Shown: positions 11,018 through 24,514, counted from the first letter of the stretch. The stretch is 52,269 nucleotides of DNA from an uncultured Candidatus Thioglobus sp. (GCA_905620445.1 CAJQTP010000009.1:1-52269); one strand, 5' to 3'. The notes: generated from the sequence alone by a model not told the origin. Program-made: numbers and translations.

Positions 11018-12819
11018 TAGATTTTAGAAGCATTAATGATACTTTCTTCATTTAATCCATAAAGTTCATAAAGTTCATCTTGCGAACCGTGCTCAGTTAC
11101 AAGGTCAGGAACGCCAATGATATGGAAGGGCGTTTTAATATTTTTTGATTGGAGTAATTCATTAATAGCACTTCCAGCACCACCGCTTGCTGTGTTGTCT
11201 TCAATGGAGATAAGTTTTTTATAGTTGTTGGCAGTATCAATAATTAAATTTTCATCTAACGGTTTAACAAATCTCATATCAATAACGGTTGCATTAATCT
11301 TTTCAGATGCTTTAAGTGCAGGCTCAAGCATATTGCCAAATGCAAAAATAGCAATATCTTTGCCAGTTCTCACAATATTTCCTTTACCAATTTCTATTGA
11401 CTCATCTGTGACGAACTCTTCAATAGCTGACTTACCTCTTGGAAATCGTACACAAACTGGACCATCACAATTACGAGAAAAATTAAGGGCCATGTACATT
11501 TCAATTGAAGAGCTTGGCGTCATAATAACAATATTTGGTATGCATCTCAAAAAGCTTAGATCAAAAATACCAGCGTGTGTCGCACCATCCGCGCCAACAA
11601 GCCCTGCACGATCAATAGCAAAAATAACATTTAAATTTTGTAATGCGATGTCATGAATAAATTGATCATAACCACGCTGTAAGAATGTTGAATATATTGC
11701 AACAACTGGCTTTAATCCTTTGGTCGCCATGCCTCCAGCAAGGGTGACAGCATGTTGTTCTGCAATAGCAACATCTATGAAGCGATCAGGAAAGTTTTTT
11801 TCAAAATTAACCATGCCAGATCCTTCAGACATTGCTGGGGTTATACCAATTATTCTCCCATCATTTTTGGCGCTATTACATAACCACTCTCCAAAAACCT
11901 TGCTGTAGCTTGGAAAGTTGTCAGTTGAGCTTGATGGTGGTGAAATTCCATGAAACTTTAATGGGTTTTGCTCAGCAGCCTCTAAGCCGTGCCCCTTTTT
12001 AGTAATGATATGAAGAATTCGAGGGTTTTCGATCTTTTGTAAATTTTGTAAAGCTTTAATTAATACAGGAATATCATGACCATCAATTGGCCCAAAATAC
12101 TCAATTCCAAGCTCTTCAAATAACGTTCCTGGAAGAAACATCCCTTTTAAATGCTCCTCTGAGCGTTTAGCAAATTTTTGTACACGTGGCAATCTTTCTA
12201 AAAACTCAAGAGACTTTGACTTCATAGTTGAGTATATTTTTCCAGAAATAAGTCTAGTTAGATATTTACTTAAGGCGCCAACATTTTGAGAAATCGACAT
12301 GTCGTTGTCATTTAGAATGATTAACAGATTAGCATCAGTATCTCCCGCATGATTCATAGCTTCAAATGACATGCCTCCACTTAGAGCTCCATCTCCAATA
12401 ACTGCTATTGATGTGTCAGGTTTTTGTTGTAATTTGTTTGCAATTGCAATACCAAGGGCCGCACTTATTGAGGTTGACGAATGACCAGCTCCAAAAGCGT
12501 CATGTTCACTTTCACTTCTTTTTGTAAAGCCAGATAAGCCATCTTTCTGACGCAGAGTAGACATTAAATCTTTTCTGCCAGTTAGAATTTTATGGGTGTA
12601 AGCCTGATGACCAACATCCCAAACGAAAGTATCGTTAGGGGTGTCAAATACATAATGCAGTGCCAGGGTTAATTCAATAGTTCCAAGGTTTGAGCTTAGG
12701 TGCCCTCCAGTTTTTTCAATACTATCTATTAAAAATAATTTAATCTCTTGGGCAAGTGCATTTAATTCCTCAATACTGAGTTTTTTTATGTCGCTTGGCT
12801 TGTGAATATTATTTAGCAT
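11017..12819 (-). CDS. dxs: 1-deoxy-D-xylulose-5-phosphate synthase
   Basis: 'GHLSSNLGTIELTLALHYVFDTP', 'VWDVGHQAYTHKILTGR', 'AIAEQHAVTLAGGMA'. Confidence 0.97.
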   Translation of the reverse strand: MLNNIHKPSDIKKLSIEELNALAQEIKLFLIDSIEKTGGHLSSNLGTIELTLALHYVFDTPNDTFVWDVGHQAYTHKILTGRKDLMSTLRQKDGLSGFTKRSESEHDAFGAGHSSTSISAALGIAIANKLQQKPDTSIAVIGDGALSGGMSFEAMNHAGDTDANLLIILNDNDMSISQNVGALSKYLTRLISGKIYSTMKSKSLEFLERLPRVQKFAKRSEEHLKGMFLPGTLFEELGIEYFGPIDGHDIPVLIKALQNLQKIENPRILHIITKKGHGLEAAEQNPLKFHGISPPSSSTDNFPSYSKVFGEWLCNSAKNDGRIIGITPAMSEGSGMVNFEKNFPDRFIDVAIAEQHAVTLAGGMATKGLKPVVAIYSTFLQRGYDQFIHDIALQNLNVIFAIDRAGLVGADGATHAGIFDLSFLRCIPNIVIMTPSSSIEMYMALNFSRNCDGPVCVRFPRGKSAIEEFVTDESIEIGKGNIVRTGKDIAIFAFGNMLEPALKASEKINATVIDMRFVKPLDENLIIDTANNYKKLISIEDNTASGGAGSAINELLQSKNIKTPFHIIGVPDLVTEHGSQDELYELYGLNEESIINASKI

Positions 12820-12996
12820 TATTGAGTTAAACTGATTAATCGATGCTTAAGAAGCAAAAGAAAAATATTATACACTTGTCGGTATTAAGAATAGTGGAGC
12901 CCTAATGGAGTTTTTATGTTTACTCAAAGGTTAAATAAGTGAAAAAAAATACAACTGACTAGTAAAATCGAAATACTACTTTTATATTAATGAAAT

Positions 12997-13944
12997 ATGC
13001 TCACTATTTGTGCTTTATATAAGTTTACTCGGTTGGATGACTTTGAAGAAATTCAAAGTTCTTTAAAATTATTTTTAGACTCTCTAAATATTAGAGGTAC
13101 TTTATTGTTAGCTAGGGAGGGAGTCAATGGAACGATTGCTGGAGATAACGATAGCATTATGAAATCGCTTGATTACCTTCAAAAAGATGGGAGACTGGCT
13201 GGCTTAGAGTATAAATTATCTTATAGTGAGAAACCTCCATTTAAAAGACTTAAGGTTAAGTTAAAAAAAGAAATAGTTACTTTAGGTGTGTCAGATATTG
13301 ACCCGACGCATTCTTCTGGCACTTATGTTAAGCCTGCTGATTGGAATGAGCTCATCAATGACCCTGACGTTGTTTTAATTGACACTCGAAATAACTATGA
13401 ATTTGAAATAGGTAGTTTTAAGGGCTCTATTAACCCAAATACTGAGACTTTTCGAGAGTTCCCAGCCTATACTAAAAATAATTTAGAAAAATACCGAGAT
13501 AAAAAAATTGCCATGTTTTGTACGGGCGGTATACGCTGTGAAAAATCTACAGCTTATTTAAAATCAGAAGGCTTTGAAAATGTTTTTCATCTTCAGGGCG
13601 GAATTTTAAAATATCTTGAAGAGGTTAAAGAAGATGAAAGTTTATGGGAAGGCGAGTGTTTTGTTTTTGATGACAGAGTAGCTGTTAAGCACAATCTCGA
13701 GCTTGGAAAATATGACCAATGCCATGCCTGTAGATTTCCAATTACTGAAGAAGACAAAGAGCATCCGCATTATGAAAAAGGAGCCTCTTGCTCGAGATGT
13801 TATGGAACAAAAAACTCGTCACAAGTTAATCGCTATCGTGAAAGAGAAAAGCAGGTACAGCTTGCAAAGGGTCGTGGAGAGTCTCATATAGGTGATGATG
13901 CTAATAAAATAATTACAAAAAACAATAAAAAAAACTTAAATTGA
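12997..13944 (+). CDS. trhO: tRNA uridine(34) hydroxylase, rhodanese family (TrhO/YceA)
   Basis: '[13 protein letters not shown]', '[22 protein letters not shown]', '[16 protein letters not shown]'. Confidence 0.93.
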   Translation: MLTICALYKFTRLDDFEEIQSSLKLFLDSLNIRGTLLLAREGVNGTIAGDNDSIMKSLDYLQKDGRLAGLEYKLSYSEKPPFKRLKVKLKKEIVTLGVSDIDPTHSSGTYVKPADWNELINDPDVVLIDTRNNYEFEIGSFKGSINPNTETFREFPAYTKNNLEKYRDKKIAMFCTGGIRCEKSTAYLKSEGFENVFHLQGGILKYLEEVKEDESLWEGECFVFDDRVAVKHNLELGKYDQCHACRFPITEEDKEHPHYEKGASCSRCYGTKNSSQVNRYREREKQVQLAKGRGESHIGDDANKIITKNNKKNLN

Positions 13945-14013
13945 TGCTGTTGTTAGCATTGCATCGATTTTTTATAGTTCTATATAATTACCACTACTAA
14001 ATAGGGTTGACTA

Positions 14014-14604
14014 ATGTTTGAGCGCAAAGACATTGCTAAATTAAAAAAAGATATAGTTCTTGATATAGAGCTATTTGATTCGAATCTAAAACTACATACT
14101 CGATGGGGTACTTTTAGTCCTCGAGCAATTGATGATGGTACTAAGCTTCTGATGAAGTATTTTAGTGCTGATGTTGATGATGTTTGTTTAGACCTAGGGT
14201 GCGGTTATGGTCCAATTGGGCTTGCTCTAGCAAAGCATTGCTCTAAGGGCGAGGTTCATATGGTTGATAAAGATTTTGTATCAGTTGAGCTTGCAAATTA
14301 CAATGCAAAACTTAATAATATTGATAATGCAAAAGCTTACCTTTCTGATGCTTTTTTGCAGGTGCCTAGTGATGTCAAGTTTAATCAAATTGTGTCAAAT
14401 ATTCCTGCTAAAGTTGGGCGTGAGCAACTATCCATAATTCTTTATGATGCTTTGGATGCTTTAAAGCCTGGCGGCGTTATTACAGTTGTAACAATTAACG
14501 GATTGAAGGATTTTATAAAAAATAATTTTAAATCAGTTTTTGGTAATTATAAAAAAATTAAACAAGGGCAAAAGTATGTGATTTCTCAGGCAATTAAGCA
14601 ATAA
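14014..14604 (+). CDS. RsmC-like class I SAM-dependent methyltransferase
   Basis: 'VCLDLGCGYGPIGLALAK', 'IVSNIPAKVG'. Confidence 0.85.
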   Translation: MFERKDIAKLKKDIVLDIELFDSNLKLHTRWGTFSPRAIDDGTKLLMKYFSADVDDVCLDLGCGYGPIGLALAKHCSKGEVHMVDKDFVSVELANYNAKLNNIDNAKAYLSDAFLQVPSDVKFNQIVSNIPAKVGREQLSIILYDALDALKPGGVITVVTINGLKDFIKNNFKSVFGNYKKIKQGQKYVISQAIKQ

Positions 14605-14675
14605 TTGTTTTTACGAATCTTTGTAGCCTTGTAAATACTATACTAAAATAGTAAAAAAACATTTGGAGTATTAAA

Positions 14676-15002
14676 TTGGACGTATTAGAAAAAATTCAAA
14701 AGCAAGTTGATAGTGCAGCAATAGTTATCTATATGAAAGGGACGCCTCAATTTCCTCAGTGCGGTTTCTCAGCTCGCGCATCTCAAACATTGGCTTCAAC
14801 AGGTGTTGAGTTTGCATTTGTTAATATTTTTGAAGACCAAGAGGTTTTCCAAAGCCTACCTGATTTTGCTGACTGGCCAACATTTCCCCAAATCTATTTC
14901 AATTCTGAATTAGTTGGTGGCGGTGATATTATTCTTGAAATGGCAGAGCAAGATACATTGAAAGAGGCTATGGAAGAGGCCGTAGAGAAGTATAACGGCT
15001 AA
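14676..15002 (+). CDS. grxD: Monothiol glutaredoxin Grx4-type
   Basis: 'VIYMKGTPQFPQCGFSARASQTL', 'WPTFPQIYFNSELVGGGDII'; TTG start. Confidence 0.95.
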   Translation: MDVLEKIQKQVDSAAIVIYMKGTPQFPQCGFSARASQTLASTGVEFAFVNIFEDQEVFQSLPDFADWPTFPQIYFNSELVGGGDIILEMAEQDTLKEAMEEAVEKYNG

Positions 15003-15016
15003 ATATAAATAATTGT

Positions 15017-15694
15017 CTATAAGGCTCTTAACTTATAGCCATTTTCCTTAAGCCAGTGCTTAGCTTCTTTGTAGTTAGGCATAATTACCTCAACTGCATT
15101 CCAGAAATTCGCTGAATGATTTTTATGGATAGTATGAACCAATTCATGAATAATGACATAGTCTATTACTTTTAGTGGCGCCATAATGAGCAAAAAGTTT
15201 AGGTTAATGTTGTTTCTTGAAGAGCAAGATCCCCAGAGGGTTCTTTGTTCTTTGATTCTCACTTGATTGACCTGTAAATTATGCTTATCGGCAAAATAGA
15301 ATAGACGAGGGACTGCGACTTCTTTAAATTTATTTTTGTACCAAGTTTTTAAAGATATAGTACTTTTTTCCTTATCTTCGAAGTTGGCTATAAATTCCTT
15401 GCCATTAAATGTGATCTTTTTAGAGTCTTTATCAGTTTTTGTTACTGGGAAAAGTGTACCAAGATACAGAAGCGTATTTTGATCTTCTAATGTGTCTTTA
15501 AGGCGAGCCTTTATTAACGACTGATTTCTCTTAATCCAATTCTCTTTTTCATTAATAAAGTCTTGAATTTTTTGAACTGACATTCGATTTGGTGCACGCA
15601 CTACTAATTCTGCATTTTCATTGATAGAAATACTTAAAGTTTTTCTGTTGCTTCTAATAATTTGATTAGTTAACATAGATGTAAGTGTTTTCAA
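15017..15694 (-). CDS. YgjP/SprT-like zinc metallopeptidase
   Basis: 'TLWGSCSSRNNINLNF', 'YVIIHELVHTIHKNHSANFW' HExxH motif. Confidence 0.9.
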   Translation of the reverse strand: MKTLTSMLTNQIIRSNRKTLSISINENAELVVRAPNRMSVQKIQDFINEKENWIKRNQSLIKARLKDTLEDQNTLLYLGTLFPVTKTDKDSKKITFNGKEFIANFEDKEKSTISLKTWYKNKFKEVAVPRLFYFADKHNLQVNQVRIKEQRTLWGSCSSRNNINLNFLLIMAPLKVIDYVIIHELVHTIHKNHSANFWNAVEVIMPNYKEAKHWLKENGYKLRAL

Positions 15695-15700
15695 TATATA

Positions 15701-18700
15701 TCAATCAATCCACTTTCTAGCATTTTCAAACATCCGCATCCATGGTGACCTTTCTTGCCAATCGTCTGGATGCCATGAGTTTTGAATTGCTCTAAAAACT
15801 CTTTCAGGGTGAGGCATCATAATTGTAATTCTTCCAGAGTCGTCACAAATGCTTGCAGTAGCATTCTCTGATCCATTTGGATTGTGTGGATAAGTTTGTG
15901 TTGAATTTCCCGAATAGTTGACGTATTGCATAGCAATATTACCTTTGCTTTGCTTAGTGCTAAAATTAGCTTTTCCTTCTCCATGCGCAATTGCTATTGG
16001 CATAATAGAGCCCTCCATTCCATTAAAAAATATAGAATTAGTTTTTTCAATTTTAACGCTTGTAAAGCGGGCTTCAAATTGCTCTGAAATATTTCTTTCA
16101 AATGAAGGCCATTTTTCCGAGCCAGGAATAATTTCTTTTAGATTTGAAACCATTTGACAGCCATTGCATACACCAAGAGTAAAGCTGTCGGTTCTGGAAA
16201 AATACTCAGAGAATTCATCTTTTGCTTTACCATTTAAAAGAATAGAGTTAGCCCATCCTCTTCCTGCGCCTAAAACATCCCCATAAGAAAAACCACCGCA
16301 TGCCGCTAAACCTTGAAATTGTGCTAATGACGTTTTTCCAGAAAGAATTTGGCTCATATGAACATCACTTGCATCAAAGCCAGCCTGTGTAAAAGCTGCA
16401 GCCATTTCAATATGACCATTAATGCCTTGCTCTCTTAAAATAGCAATTTTTGGCCTTGCCCCTCTATTTAAATAAGGAGCACTTATCGATTCATTGATGT
16501 CATAAGTTGTCTTTACTTTTAAGCCATCTGAAATTTTTGCCAGTTCTATATTCTCTGATTCTGAACATATTGGATTGTCACGAAGTTTGGAAATTTCAAA
16601 AGAGGTCGACGACCAAACATTATGAAGATCCCCTCTCTTTTTATGAAACACTAGTTTATCTTTTTGGTAAATTAAAATTTCATCAGTATTATTTATTTTA
16701 GCAATAGGTAGAGTGAATTCTTTTAGCCCTATGTCCTCTAACTCTTTGAGAACTTTAGATTTATTAATAATTGGGACTTGAATAACACAGCCTAACTCTT
16801 CATTAAAGAGTTCATTTATAGTGTTAGAGCCACGAATCTCCATGCCGCAATGAGATGCAAAAGCCATTTCAAATAAAGTTGTAATTACTCCCCCATCTGA
16901 TCGGTCATGATAAGCGCTGATTAACTTCTCTTTATTAAACTTATTTATCAATGCAAAGAATTTAGCAAATAGAGTTGGATCATCAAGGTCTGGAGAAGTT
17001 CTTCCAACTTGATTATAAACTTGCGCTAAGCAAGACCCACCCATTCGATTTTTTCCCAAGCTTAAGTCTATTAAAAAGAGCTCTGAATTAACTTTGGTAT
17101 CGAGCAAAGGTGTGACTTGGATTCTTGCATCTGGAATTTTTGAGAATGCGCTGATTATTAAAGATAGCGGCGCAGTAACTGATCTTTGATCTCCATTTTC
17201 ATTCCATGTACTTTTCATTGACATGGAGTCTTTACCAACAGGTATTGTTAGACCTAGCTTTGGACAAAGCTCCATGCCGATTGCTTTAACGGCTTCATAA
17301 AGTTTGGCATCTTCTCCTGGGAATCCACTTGCGCACATCCAATTTGCCGATAGATTGATATGACTTATGTCTTCTATATACGCACAGAGCAAGTTAGTTA
17401 ATGCTTCTCCAACACTCATTCTTGCTGCTGCTGCTGCATTAATAAGGGATAAAGGCGTTTTTTCACCAATTGACATGGCTTCACCTTGATAGCCGGAATA
17501 GTCTGATAATGAAATGGCGCAATCTGCGACTGGAACTTGCCATGGTCCGATCATTTGATCTCTAGCAACGAGGCCAGTAACAGAGCGGTCAGCAATAGTT
17601 ATTAAGAAATTTTTACTTGCAATTGTTGGAAGTTTTAAAAGACGATCAATAGCTTCATCAAGTTTTATTGGACCGCTATTAAATTCTTTCTCATTATTTG
17701 GAAGTGATGAAACATCTTTAACGGTTTTTGGAGTTGAGCCAAAAAGTAAAGACATTTCAAGATCAATCGGTTTATTCTTAAAATAAGAGTCTTCAAGAGT
17801 TAAATGCTGATTATCAGTTGCATTTCCTAAGATGGCAAAAGGCGCCCTTTCTTTTGTGCATATTTGACAAAATAATTCAACGCTCTCATTTTTAATCGCA
17901 AGAACATATCTTTCTTGAGATTCATTGCACCATACTTCAAGGGGAGACATCTTTTTTTCGTCATTTGGTATCGACCTTAATTGAAGATTGGCACCTTTTT
18001 GAGAGTCATTCACTAGTTCTGGAATGCCATTTGAAAGCCCTCCAGCACCAATATCATGTATCGAAACGATTGGATTTTTTTTGCCTAAATTGACGCAGGC
18101 ATTGATAACTTCTTGGGCGCGTCTTTGCATTTCTGGGTTTGCTCTTTGAACTGAGGCAAAGTCAAGCTCTTGACTTTGGTCTCCGCTGCCTACACTTGAC
18201 GCAGCGCCACCACCTAACCCAATTAGCATTGCTGGGCCTCCAAGAACTATGAGTACGTCTCCATCTGAAATTAATCCTTTTTCAACATGATCTTCTCTAA
18301 TATTCCCAATTCCGCCAGCAAGCATAATTGGCTTGTGATAGCCTCTTACTTCGTTATTGGCAGTTTTTTGCTCGTATGTCCTAAAATACCCACAAGTATT
18401 TGGCCTTCCAAATTCATTGTTAAATGAAGCGGCGCCAAGAGGGCCATCAATCATAATTTCAAGTGCTGATGCAATTAGACTCGGCTTGCCGTAATCTTTT
18501 TCCCAAGGATTAATTGAATGAGGTATTTTTAAGTTTGAAACGGAAAATCCGCTAAGTCCCACTTTTGGTTTTGAACCTCTTCCCGTTGCGCCTTCATCCC
18601 TAATTTCTCCACCCGATCCAGTAGCAGCTCCTGGGTCAGGAGCTATTGCTGTAGGATGGTTATGAGTTTCAACTTTAATTAATATGGCTTTTTCTGCAGT

Positions 18701-19540
18701 TGATGAGGTGTAAACACCTTCATGGTTGGGTTCAAAAAAACTTGATTTATAGCCGCTCATAACTGCTGAATTATCACTATAGACTGATAAAAGACCTTCT
18801 GGATTTTGATGGTAAGTATTCTTAATCATGCCAAATAGTGAGGTTGCTTGCTTTTCTGAGTCGATAGTCCAGTCTGCATTAAAGATTTTATGCCTGCAAT
18901 GCTCTGAATTAGCTTGCGCAAACATCATTAGTTCAATATCTCTAGGATTTCTCTTTAAGTCATTAAAGCTATCGTATAAGTAATTAATTTCACCATCACT
19001 TAGCGCAAGACCTAGCTCAATATTTGCTTTAAGGATTGCAGATTTTCCCTTTTTAAGGATATCTATGCTGTTGTAGGAGTTCGGTTTTAATTCGTCAAAT
19101 AATAAGCTTGAATCAGTAATATTTTTAAGATTAGACTCAGTCATTCTATCCATTACAAAGCTTAGAATAGCCTCTAACTCTCCATCTTTAATTTCTTGAC
19201 TGAAGTGATAAATAATTCCTCGCTCAATTCTTTTAATTTCAATAAGACCACAAAGCTGGCAAATATCAGTCGCTTTTGAGGACCAAGGAGATATGGTTCC
19301 AATTCTAGGGACAACAATAATTTTTTGAAGTGAGTTTGAAGTGTCTACCGCAGGAGAGTAATTTAATAGATCATCAAGAATTAATTGATTTTTATTACTA
19401 AGCTTATTTTCTGTTTCAATAAAGTGAGTATATTCAGAAGATAGCAGGCTTATATTTGGAAATTCAGAATTGATTTTTTCATTGAGGTCTCTGACTTTAA
19501 AATTTCGAAGTGCTTGAATTCCCGAATGAAATGAAATCAT
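15701..19540 (-). CDS. purL: Phosphoribosylformylglycinamidine synthase
   Basis: 1279 aa; '[30 protein letters not shown]'; C-terminal glutaminase 'GVCNGCQM'. Confidence 0.98.
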   Translation of the reverse strand: MISFHSGIQALRNFKVRDLNEKINSEFPNISLLSSEYTHFIETENKLSNKNQLILDDLLNYSPAVDTSNSLQKIIVVPRIGTISPWSSKATDICQLCGLIEIKRIERGIIYHFSQEIKDGELEAILSFVMDRMTESNLKNITDSSLLFDELKPNSYNSIDILKKGKSAILKANIELGLALSDGEINYLYDSFNDLKRNPRDIELMMFAQANSEHCRHKIFNADWTIDSEKQATSLFGMIKNTYHQNPEGLLSVYSDNSAVMSGYKSSFFEPNHEGVYTSSTAEKAILIKVETHNHPTAIAPDPGAATGSGGEIRDEGATGRGSKPKVGLSGFSVSNLKIPHSINPWEKDYGKPSLIASALEIMIDGPLGAASFNNEFGRPNTCGYFRTYEQKTANNEVRGYHKPIMLAGGIGNIREDHVEKGLISDGDVLIVLGGPAMLIGLGGGAASSVGSGDQSQELDFASVQRANPEMQRRAQEVINACVNLGKKNPIVSIHDIGAGGLSNGIPELVNDSQKGANLQLRSIPNDEKKMSPLEVWCNESQERYVLAIKNESVELFCQICTKERAPFAILGNATDNQHLTLEDSYFKNKPIDLEMSLLFGSTPKTVKDVSSLPNNEKEFNSGPIKLDEAIDRLLKLPTIASKNFLITIADRSVTGLVARDQMIGPWQVPVADCAISLSDYSGYQGEAMSIGEKTPLSLINAAAAARMSVGEALTNLLCAYIEDISHINLSANWMCASGFPGEDAKLYEAVKAIGMELCPKLGLTIPVGKDSMSMKSTWNENGDQRSVTAPLSLIISAFSKIPDARIQVTPLLDTKVNSELFLIDLSLGKNRMGGSCLAQVYNQVGRTSPDLDDPTLFAKFFALINKFNKEKLISAYHDRSDGGVITTLFEMAFASHCGMEIRGSNTINELFNEELGCVIQVPIINKSKVLKELEDIGLKEFTLPIAKINNTDEILIYQKDKLVFHKKRGDLHNVWSSTSFEISKLRDNPICSESENIELAKISDGLKVKTTYDINESISAPYLNRGARPKIAILREQGINGHIEMAAAFTQAGFDASDVHMSQILSGKTSLAQFQGLAACGGFSYGDVLGAGRGWANSILLNGKAKDEFSEYFSRTDSFTLGVCNGCQMVSNLKEIIPGSEKWPSFERNISEQFEARFTSVKIEKTNSIFFNGMEGSIMPIAIAHGEGKANFSTKQSKGNIAMQYVNYSGNSTQTYPHNPNGSENATASICDDSGRITIMMPHPERVFRAIQNSWHPDDWQERSPWMRMFENARKWID

Positions 19541-20277
19541 AGTTCAGACATTAGTTCGTCTGAAATTTCAGCGTTATGGTAGACCTCTTGAGTGTCATCA
19601 AGGTCTTCAAGCCAGTCAATGAGTTTGATAAATTTCTCAGCATCCTCCATATTAAGCTCAATGCGACTTGCTGGCTCCATTGTGATTTGAGAGTGATCAG
19701 GTGTTAAGTTGCTAGCAATAAGAGCATCTTTAACTGGAAAAAAACTATCTGGACTGGTTACTACGTCAATTGATCCATCATCATTGACAATAATATCATC
19801 AGCTCCAGATTCTAAAGCAACCTCCATGATTTCGTCCTCATCTCCTGAGGCAAAACTTATAAAACCTTGCTTTGTAAACATATAGGCGACTGAGCCATCT
19901 GTGCCTAAATTACCGCCATGCTTCGAGAAAGCATGCCTAACATCGGAGACAGTACGATTTTTATTGTCTGTAAGACAATCTACCATGATGGCTGTTCCTC
20001 CTAATCCGTACCCCTCATAACGTATTTCTTCATAATTATCACCCTCTAGGTCACCAGATCCTCTCTTTACGGCATTTTCGATAGTGTCTCGCTTCATGTT
20101 TGCTGCTAGCGATTTATCAATTATGGCGCGCAGAGAGGGGTTGTTTTCGAGAACGCCGCCACCCTTCTTTGCCGCAATAACTATCTCTTTAATTAGCTTG
20201 GTGAATACTTTTCCACGCTTGGCATCCTGCGCGCCTTTCCTATGCTGAATGTTATGCCATTTACTATGTCCTGCCAT
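19537..20277 (-). CDS. yebC: YebC/PmpR family transcription/translation factor
   Basis: '[32 protein letters not shown]'. Confidence 0.97.
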   Translation of the reverse strand: MAGHSKWHNIQHRKGAQDAKRGKVFTKLIKEIVIAAKKGGGVLENNPSLRAIIDKSLAANMKRDTIENAVKRGSGDLEGDNYEEIRYEGYGLGGTAIMVDCLTDNKNRTVSDVRHAFSKHGGNLGTDGSVAYMFTKQGFISFASGDEDEIMEVALESGADDIIVNDDGSIDVVTSPDSFFPVKDALIASNLTPDHSQITMEPASRIELNMEDAEKFIKLIDWLEDLDDTQEVYHNAEISDELMSEL

Positions 20278-20300
20278 ATCTCTTTAATTTCTCCAAAAAA

Positions 20301-21269
20301 TTACTTAGTAAATTCCAGTAAGCGATGAATAGAGTGCTGAGCTTTCTCTATGATTTGACTGTTTATTTGAATTTCATTTTTACCAGTACTTAAAGTGTCA
20401 AGGCACTTTTCAAGTGTATTCATTGCCATCCAGTTGCAATGAGCACACGATTCACAGTCTGCTCCTTCGCCCATAGTTGGGGCCTCAATAAATTTTTTAT
20501 TTGGCGCAATTTCTCTCATTTTGTGAAAAATACCATTGTCAGTGGCAACAATAAACATATTCTCAGGCCTTGAGGCTGCTGCATTAATTAGTTGGGTTGT
20601 AGAGCCAACAACATCTGCAAGTGCGATAACTTCTTTTGGTGATTCAGGGTGAACGAGAACTCCAGCTTCTGGATGAAGCTGCATTAATCTTTTAAGACCT
20701 TCCGCTTTAAACTCTTCATGAACAATGCATGCGCCATCCCACATGAGCATTTCTACTCCAGTTTTAGACTGCACATAATGTCCTAAGTGCTTATCTGGAG
20801 CCCAGAGAACTTTTTTTCCTTCTCTATGTAATTTTTCAACAACTTTAAGTGCGCTTCCTGAAGTTACAACCCAGTCAGCCCGAGCTTTAACCTCTGCTGA
20901 TGTGTTTGCATAAACAACAACAACATGATCTGGGTTTTGATCACAAAATTCTGAAAATTCGTTAATTGGGCAGGATAGGTCAAGAGAACATGTGGCTTGA
21001 TCATCTAAAACAAGCACTCTTTTATCGGGCGATAATATTTTGGCAGTCTCACCCATAAATTTAACGCCAGCAACAATAATTGTTTCAGCGTCACTATTTT
21101 GCCCAAACCTTGCCATTTCTAAAGAATCTGAAACGATACCACCAGATTCTTCAGCTAATATTTGTAAGTCTGAGCTGACGTAATAATGAGCAACAAGAGT
21201 TGCATTATTCTCCTTTAAGGCTTCTTTAATTAAATTTTCTATCGGACGATCAATTACTATATCTTGCAT
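20301..21269 (-). CDS. nadA: Quinolinate synthase
   Basis: '[13 protein letters not shown]', '[19 protein letters not shown]', '[13 protein letters not shown]'. Confidence 0.97.
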   Translation of the reverse strand: MQDIVIDRPIENLIKEALKENNATLVAHYYVSSDLQILAEESGGIVSDSLEMARFGQNSDAETIIVAGVKFMGETAKILSPDKRVLVLDDQATCSLDLSCPINEFSEFCDQNPDHVVVVYANTSAEVKARADWVVTSGSALKVVEKLHREGKKVLWAPDKHLGHYVQSKTGVEMLMWDGACIVHEEFKAEGLKRLMQLHPEAGVLVHPESPKEVIALADVVGSTTQLINAAASRPENMFIVATDNGIFHKMREIAPNKKFIEAPTMGEGADCESCAHCNWMAMNTLEKCLDTLSTGKNEIQINSQIIEKAQHSIHRLLEFTK

Positions 21270-21273
21270 TTTT

Positions 21274-23028
21274 TTATGGCTTAGCTGGAAGACTAACTTT
21301 AATATTTAATTCTTTAAGTTGAGATTTAGAAACACTTGACGGGGCATCAGTTAATAGGCATGCCGCTGTTTGAGTTTTAGGAAAAGCGATGACGTCTCTA
21401 ATAGATTCCGTCTTAGTTAAGGTCATAACAAGTCTGTCTAGTCCAAAAGCAATTCCTCCATGAGGTGGGCAGCCATAATCAAGAGCATCAAGAAGGAATC
21501 CAAACTTTTCTCTTGCCTCATCATCGCCTATTCCAAGTAGTTTTAAGACAGTTTTTTGCATATCACTTTTATGTATTCGTATTGAGCCACCGCCTACTTC
21601 AGAGCCGTTTATTACCAAATCATAGGCACGCGAAAGTGATTTTTCAGGGTTTTCTAAAAGTGTTTTAGTATCATCACTTGGAGCTGTAAATGGGTGATGA
21701 ATTGCATTTAGTGAGCCATCATCTGATACATCAAACATTGGAAAGTCAAGCACCCAAATTGGAGCCCATTCTTTATCGAAAAGACTTAAATCTTTCCCTA
21801 GCTTTTCTCTAAGATTTCCTAGAGCTTCATTTACAATTTTAGACTTATCTGCACCAAAAAAGATGATGTCACCTTTTTTTGCTTCTGTTAAATTAATAAC
21901 TTGTTGTGTTACATCATCACCAAGAAATTTAATAATTGGTGAGGATGGGCCGTCATCATTTATTTTTATATAAGCTAAGCCTTTTGCGCCATAAATACTG
22001 ACAAATTTTGTGTAGTCATCAATCTGTTTGCGGCTTATTGATGCACCTCCAGGTACTTTAAGTGCAGCTACTCTTCCCTTTTCACTATTAGCTGGCCCAG
22101 AAAAAACTTTAAATTCAACGTCTTTCATGATTTCATTAACATCAATTATATTTAGAGGAATTCTTAAGTCAGGTCGATCAACGCCATAAAGCTTGATCGC
22201 ATCATCATAGCTAATTGTTGGAAATTTTTTAGGTAAATCAATACTTCCTACTTCTTTAAACAGGCCTCTTACCATCTCTTCCATTAGCGATGTTATTTCA
22301 TCTTCATTCATAAATGAAGTCTCAACATCCAGCTGGGTAAATTCTGGTTGACGGTCGGCTCTTAAATCTTCATCTCTAAAGCATTTAACTATTTGATAGT
22401 ACCTTTCAAAGCCAGACATCATTAATAGTTGTTTAAAGAGCTGAGGGGATTGTGGTAATGCAAAAAAACTACCTTCGTGAGTTCTTGATGGAACAAGGTA
22501 ATCCCTAGCCCCTTCTGGTGTTGCTTTTGTTAAAAAAGGCGTTTCAATATCTAGGAAGTCGTTTTTATCCATAAAGTCACGCATAAAGTGCGTAACCTTA
22601 GACCTTAGACGTAATCTTTGTTGCATTTCGTCTCTTCGAAGGTCTAGATAGCGATATTTAAGTCTTACCTCTTCAGAGGTCTCCATTGAGTCTAGCTGAA
22701 ACGGAATAGGTTTTGATGCATTTAAAATTTCAATTTTATCTGCAAGAACCTCAACTTCACCAGTAGGAATCTTTTTATTAATCATTTCGCCATCTCTAGC
22801 TAGAACCTTTCCCGTAACCTTAATTACAAATTCATTACGAATTGTTTCCGCTAATTTAAAAGTATCTGCAGTTTCGGGGTTGATTACTATTTGTGCGAGT
22901 CCTTTTTTATCTCTTAAGTCTAGAAAAATAACGCCACCATGATCGCGCCTTCTATTAACCCAACCGCAGAGAATAACCTCCTCGTTAAGATTGGCTTTAT
23001 TTAACTCGCCGCAAAAATTTGTTCTCAT
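21274..23028 (-). CDS. aspS: Aspartyl-tRNA synthetase
   Basis: '[23 protein letters not shown]', '[19 protein letters not shown]', '[11 protein letters not shown]'. Confidence 0.98.
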   Translation of the reverse strand: MRTNFCGELNKANLNEEVILCGWVNRRRDHGGVIFLDLRDKKGLAQIVINPETADTFKLAETIRNEFVIKVTGKVLARDGEMINKKIPTGEVEVLADKIEILNASKPIPFQLDSMETSEEVRLKYRYLDLRRDEMQQRLRLRSKVTHFMRDFMDKNDFLDIETPFLTKATPEGARDYLVPSRTHEGSFFALPQSPQLFKQLLMMSGFERYYQIVKCFRDEDLRADRQPEFTQLDVETSFMNEDEITSLMEEMVRGLFKEVGSIDLPKKFPTISYDDAIKLYGVDRPDLRIPLNIIDVNEIMKDVEFKVFSGPANSEKGRVAALKVPGGASISRKQIDDYTKFVSIYGAKGLAYIKINDDGPSSPIIKFLGDDVTQQVINLTEAKKGDIIFFGADKSKIVNEALGNLREKLGKDLSLFDKEWAPIWVLDFPMFDVSDDGSLNAIHHPFTAPSDDTKTLLENPEKSLSRAYDLVINGSEVGGGSIRIHKSDMQKTVLKLLGIGDDEAREKFGFLLDALDYGCPPHGGIAFGLDRLVMTLTKTESIRDVIAFPKTQTAACLLTDAPSSVSKSQLKELNIKVSLPAKP

Positions 23029-23642
23029 TAACCTTCCTTGATTTTTAAAGTTTTTGGCGTAACTACGCCAGCAGATATAACTAGTTTAAAAGCCTCTTCA
23101 ACAGACATTTTTAATTCTATTGCGTCTTTTTTTGGGATTATCACAAAAAACCCTGAAGTTGGGTTAGGCGTTGTTGGAACAAAGAGGTTTATGACATCCT
23201 CTCCAATAATTGACTCAATTTCCCCTTTGTAGTCGCCTGATTGAAATGCAACTACCCAGATGCCTTTGCTAGGATATTGGATTAAAAACGCCTTTCTAAA
23301 GCTTTCACTTGATGTGTTTAGTACCGTTGAAGATATTTTTTTAAGGGCATTATAAATATTTCTAAAGCCTGGGATTTTATTAAGAGCTCTTTCCCACAAG
23401 TCTACAAGCTTTCGCCCTAATATATTTGTAATCAAGGCCCCAGTTACAAGGAGAATCAGAACAACAAAAACAAAGCCTGAGTAAGGAATAGAAGTGTCTA
23501 AGTTAAGTAATGTTTCTGGTAGGAGTCTAGCAGGGACGAGGTTATTAACAACTCCTAAAAAGAATTTGATAACTAAAACAGTTAATGCTAGCGGTATCCA
23601 GAATAAAAGTCCAGATATAAGATAATTTGTTAAGCGCTTCAC
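23028..23642 (-). CDS. DUF502 family membrane protein
   Basis: '[16 protein letters not shown]', '[17 protein letters not shown]'. Confidence 0.88.
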   Translation of the reverse strand: MKRLTNYLISGLLFWIPLALTVLVIKFFLGVVNNLVPARLLPETLLNLDTSIPYSGFVFVVLILLVTGALITNILGRKLVDLWERALNKIPGFRNIYNALKKISSTVLNTSSESFRKAFLIQYPSKGIWVVAFQSGDYKGEIESIIGEDVINLFVPTTPNPTSGFFVIIPKKDAIELKMSVEEAFKLVISAGVVTPKTLKIKEG

Positions 23643-23727
23643 AGGCCCAATAAGTAAGTCAAAAAAAAGGATATTTTAACACAAGCTTAATTAGCAGTTT
23701 GCGCCTCGAAGTCTTAATCTAGTTAAG

Positions 23728-24507
23728 TTATGAATTTTCTTCTTCTTCTCGGAGCGTTAAAATTTCATACCCATTTTCAGTAACTAAAATTGTATGCTCC
23801 CATTGAGCGGAAAGAGAGCGATCTTTAGTTGTTACTGTCCAGCCATCAAGTCTTGATGTAATAACTTCATAACCACCTAAGTTGATCATGGGCTCGATAG
23901 TAAAAGTCATTCCAGGTTCTAATATTGGGCTTCGATCAATTTTTCCATCGTTATAGTGAATAACTTGAGGGAGTTCGTGAAATACTTCTCCAATGCCATG
24001 ACCACAGTAATCTCTAACAACCGAGCAGTTTTTGCTCTGGGCATGAGCTCCAATGACTTTTCCAATCTCACCTAAATGTATTCCAGGTTTAACTTGTTCG
24101 ATTCCAAGCATCATGCATTCTTGAGCTACTTGGCAAATTTTTGTTGCCTTTACGCTAGGTTTCCCGACAATGAACATTTTAGATGTATCGCCATGAAACC
24201 CATCTCTAATGACTGTAATATCGATATTTATTATGTCGCCTTTTTTTAACTTCTTATTGCCCGGTATCCCATGGCAAACGACACTATTTACGGATGTACA
24301 TATAGATTTAGGAAAACCATTATAGTTAAGTGGTGCTGGGATACACTCTAAGTCATTGACTATGAAGTTATGACAAATTTGATCAAGCTCCTCAGTAGTT
24401 ACGCCAACCTTTACATGTTTACCAATCATTTCTAATACACTAGACGCAAGTTTCCCAGCAACACGCATCTTATTAATTTGATCAGGATTTTTTATAGATA
24501 TTGACAT
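23728..24507 (-). CDS. map: Methionine aminopeptidase type I
   Basis: 'PLNYNGFPKSICTSVNSVVCHGIP', 'DYCGHGIGEVFHELPQV'. Confidence 0.97.
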   Translation of the reverse strand: MSISIKNPDQINKMRVAGKLASSVLEMIGKHVKVGVTTEELDQICHNFIVNDLECIPAPLNYNGFPKSICTSVNSVVCHGIPGNKKLKKGDIINIDITVIRDGFHGDTSKMFIVGKPSVKATKICQVAQECMMLGIEQVKPGIHLGEIGKVIGAHAQSKNCSVVRDYCGHGIGEVFHELPQVIHYNDGKIDRSPILEPGMTFTIEPMINLGGYEVITSRLDGWTVTTKDRSLSAQWEHTILVTENGYEILTLREEEENS

Positions 24508-24514
24508 TTAAACC

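Noticed and set aside
11225-11656. 143-aa plus-strand ORF inside dxs
   Set aside because: Antisense to strongly supported dxs.
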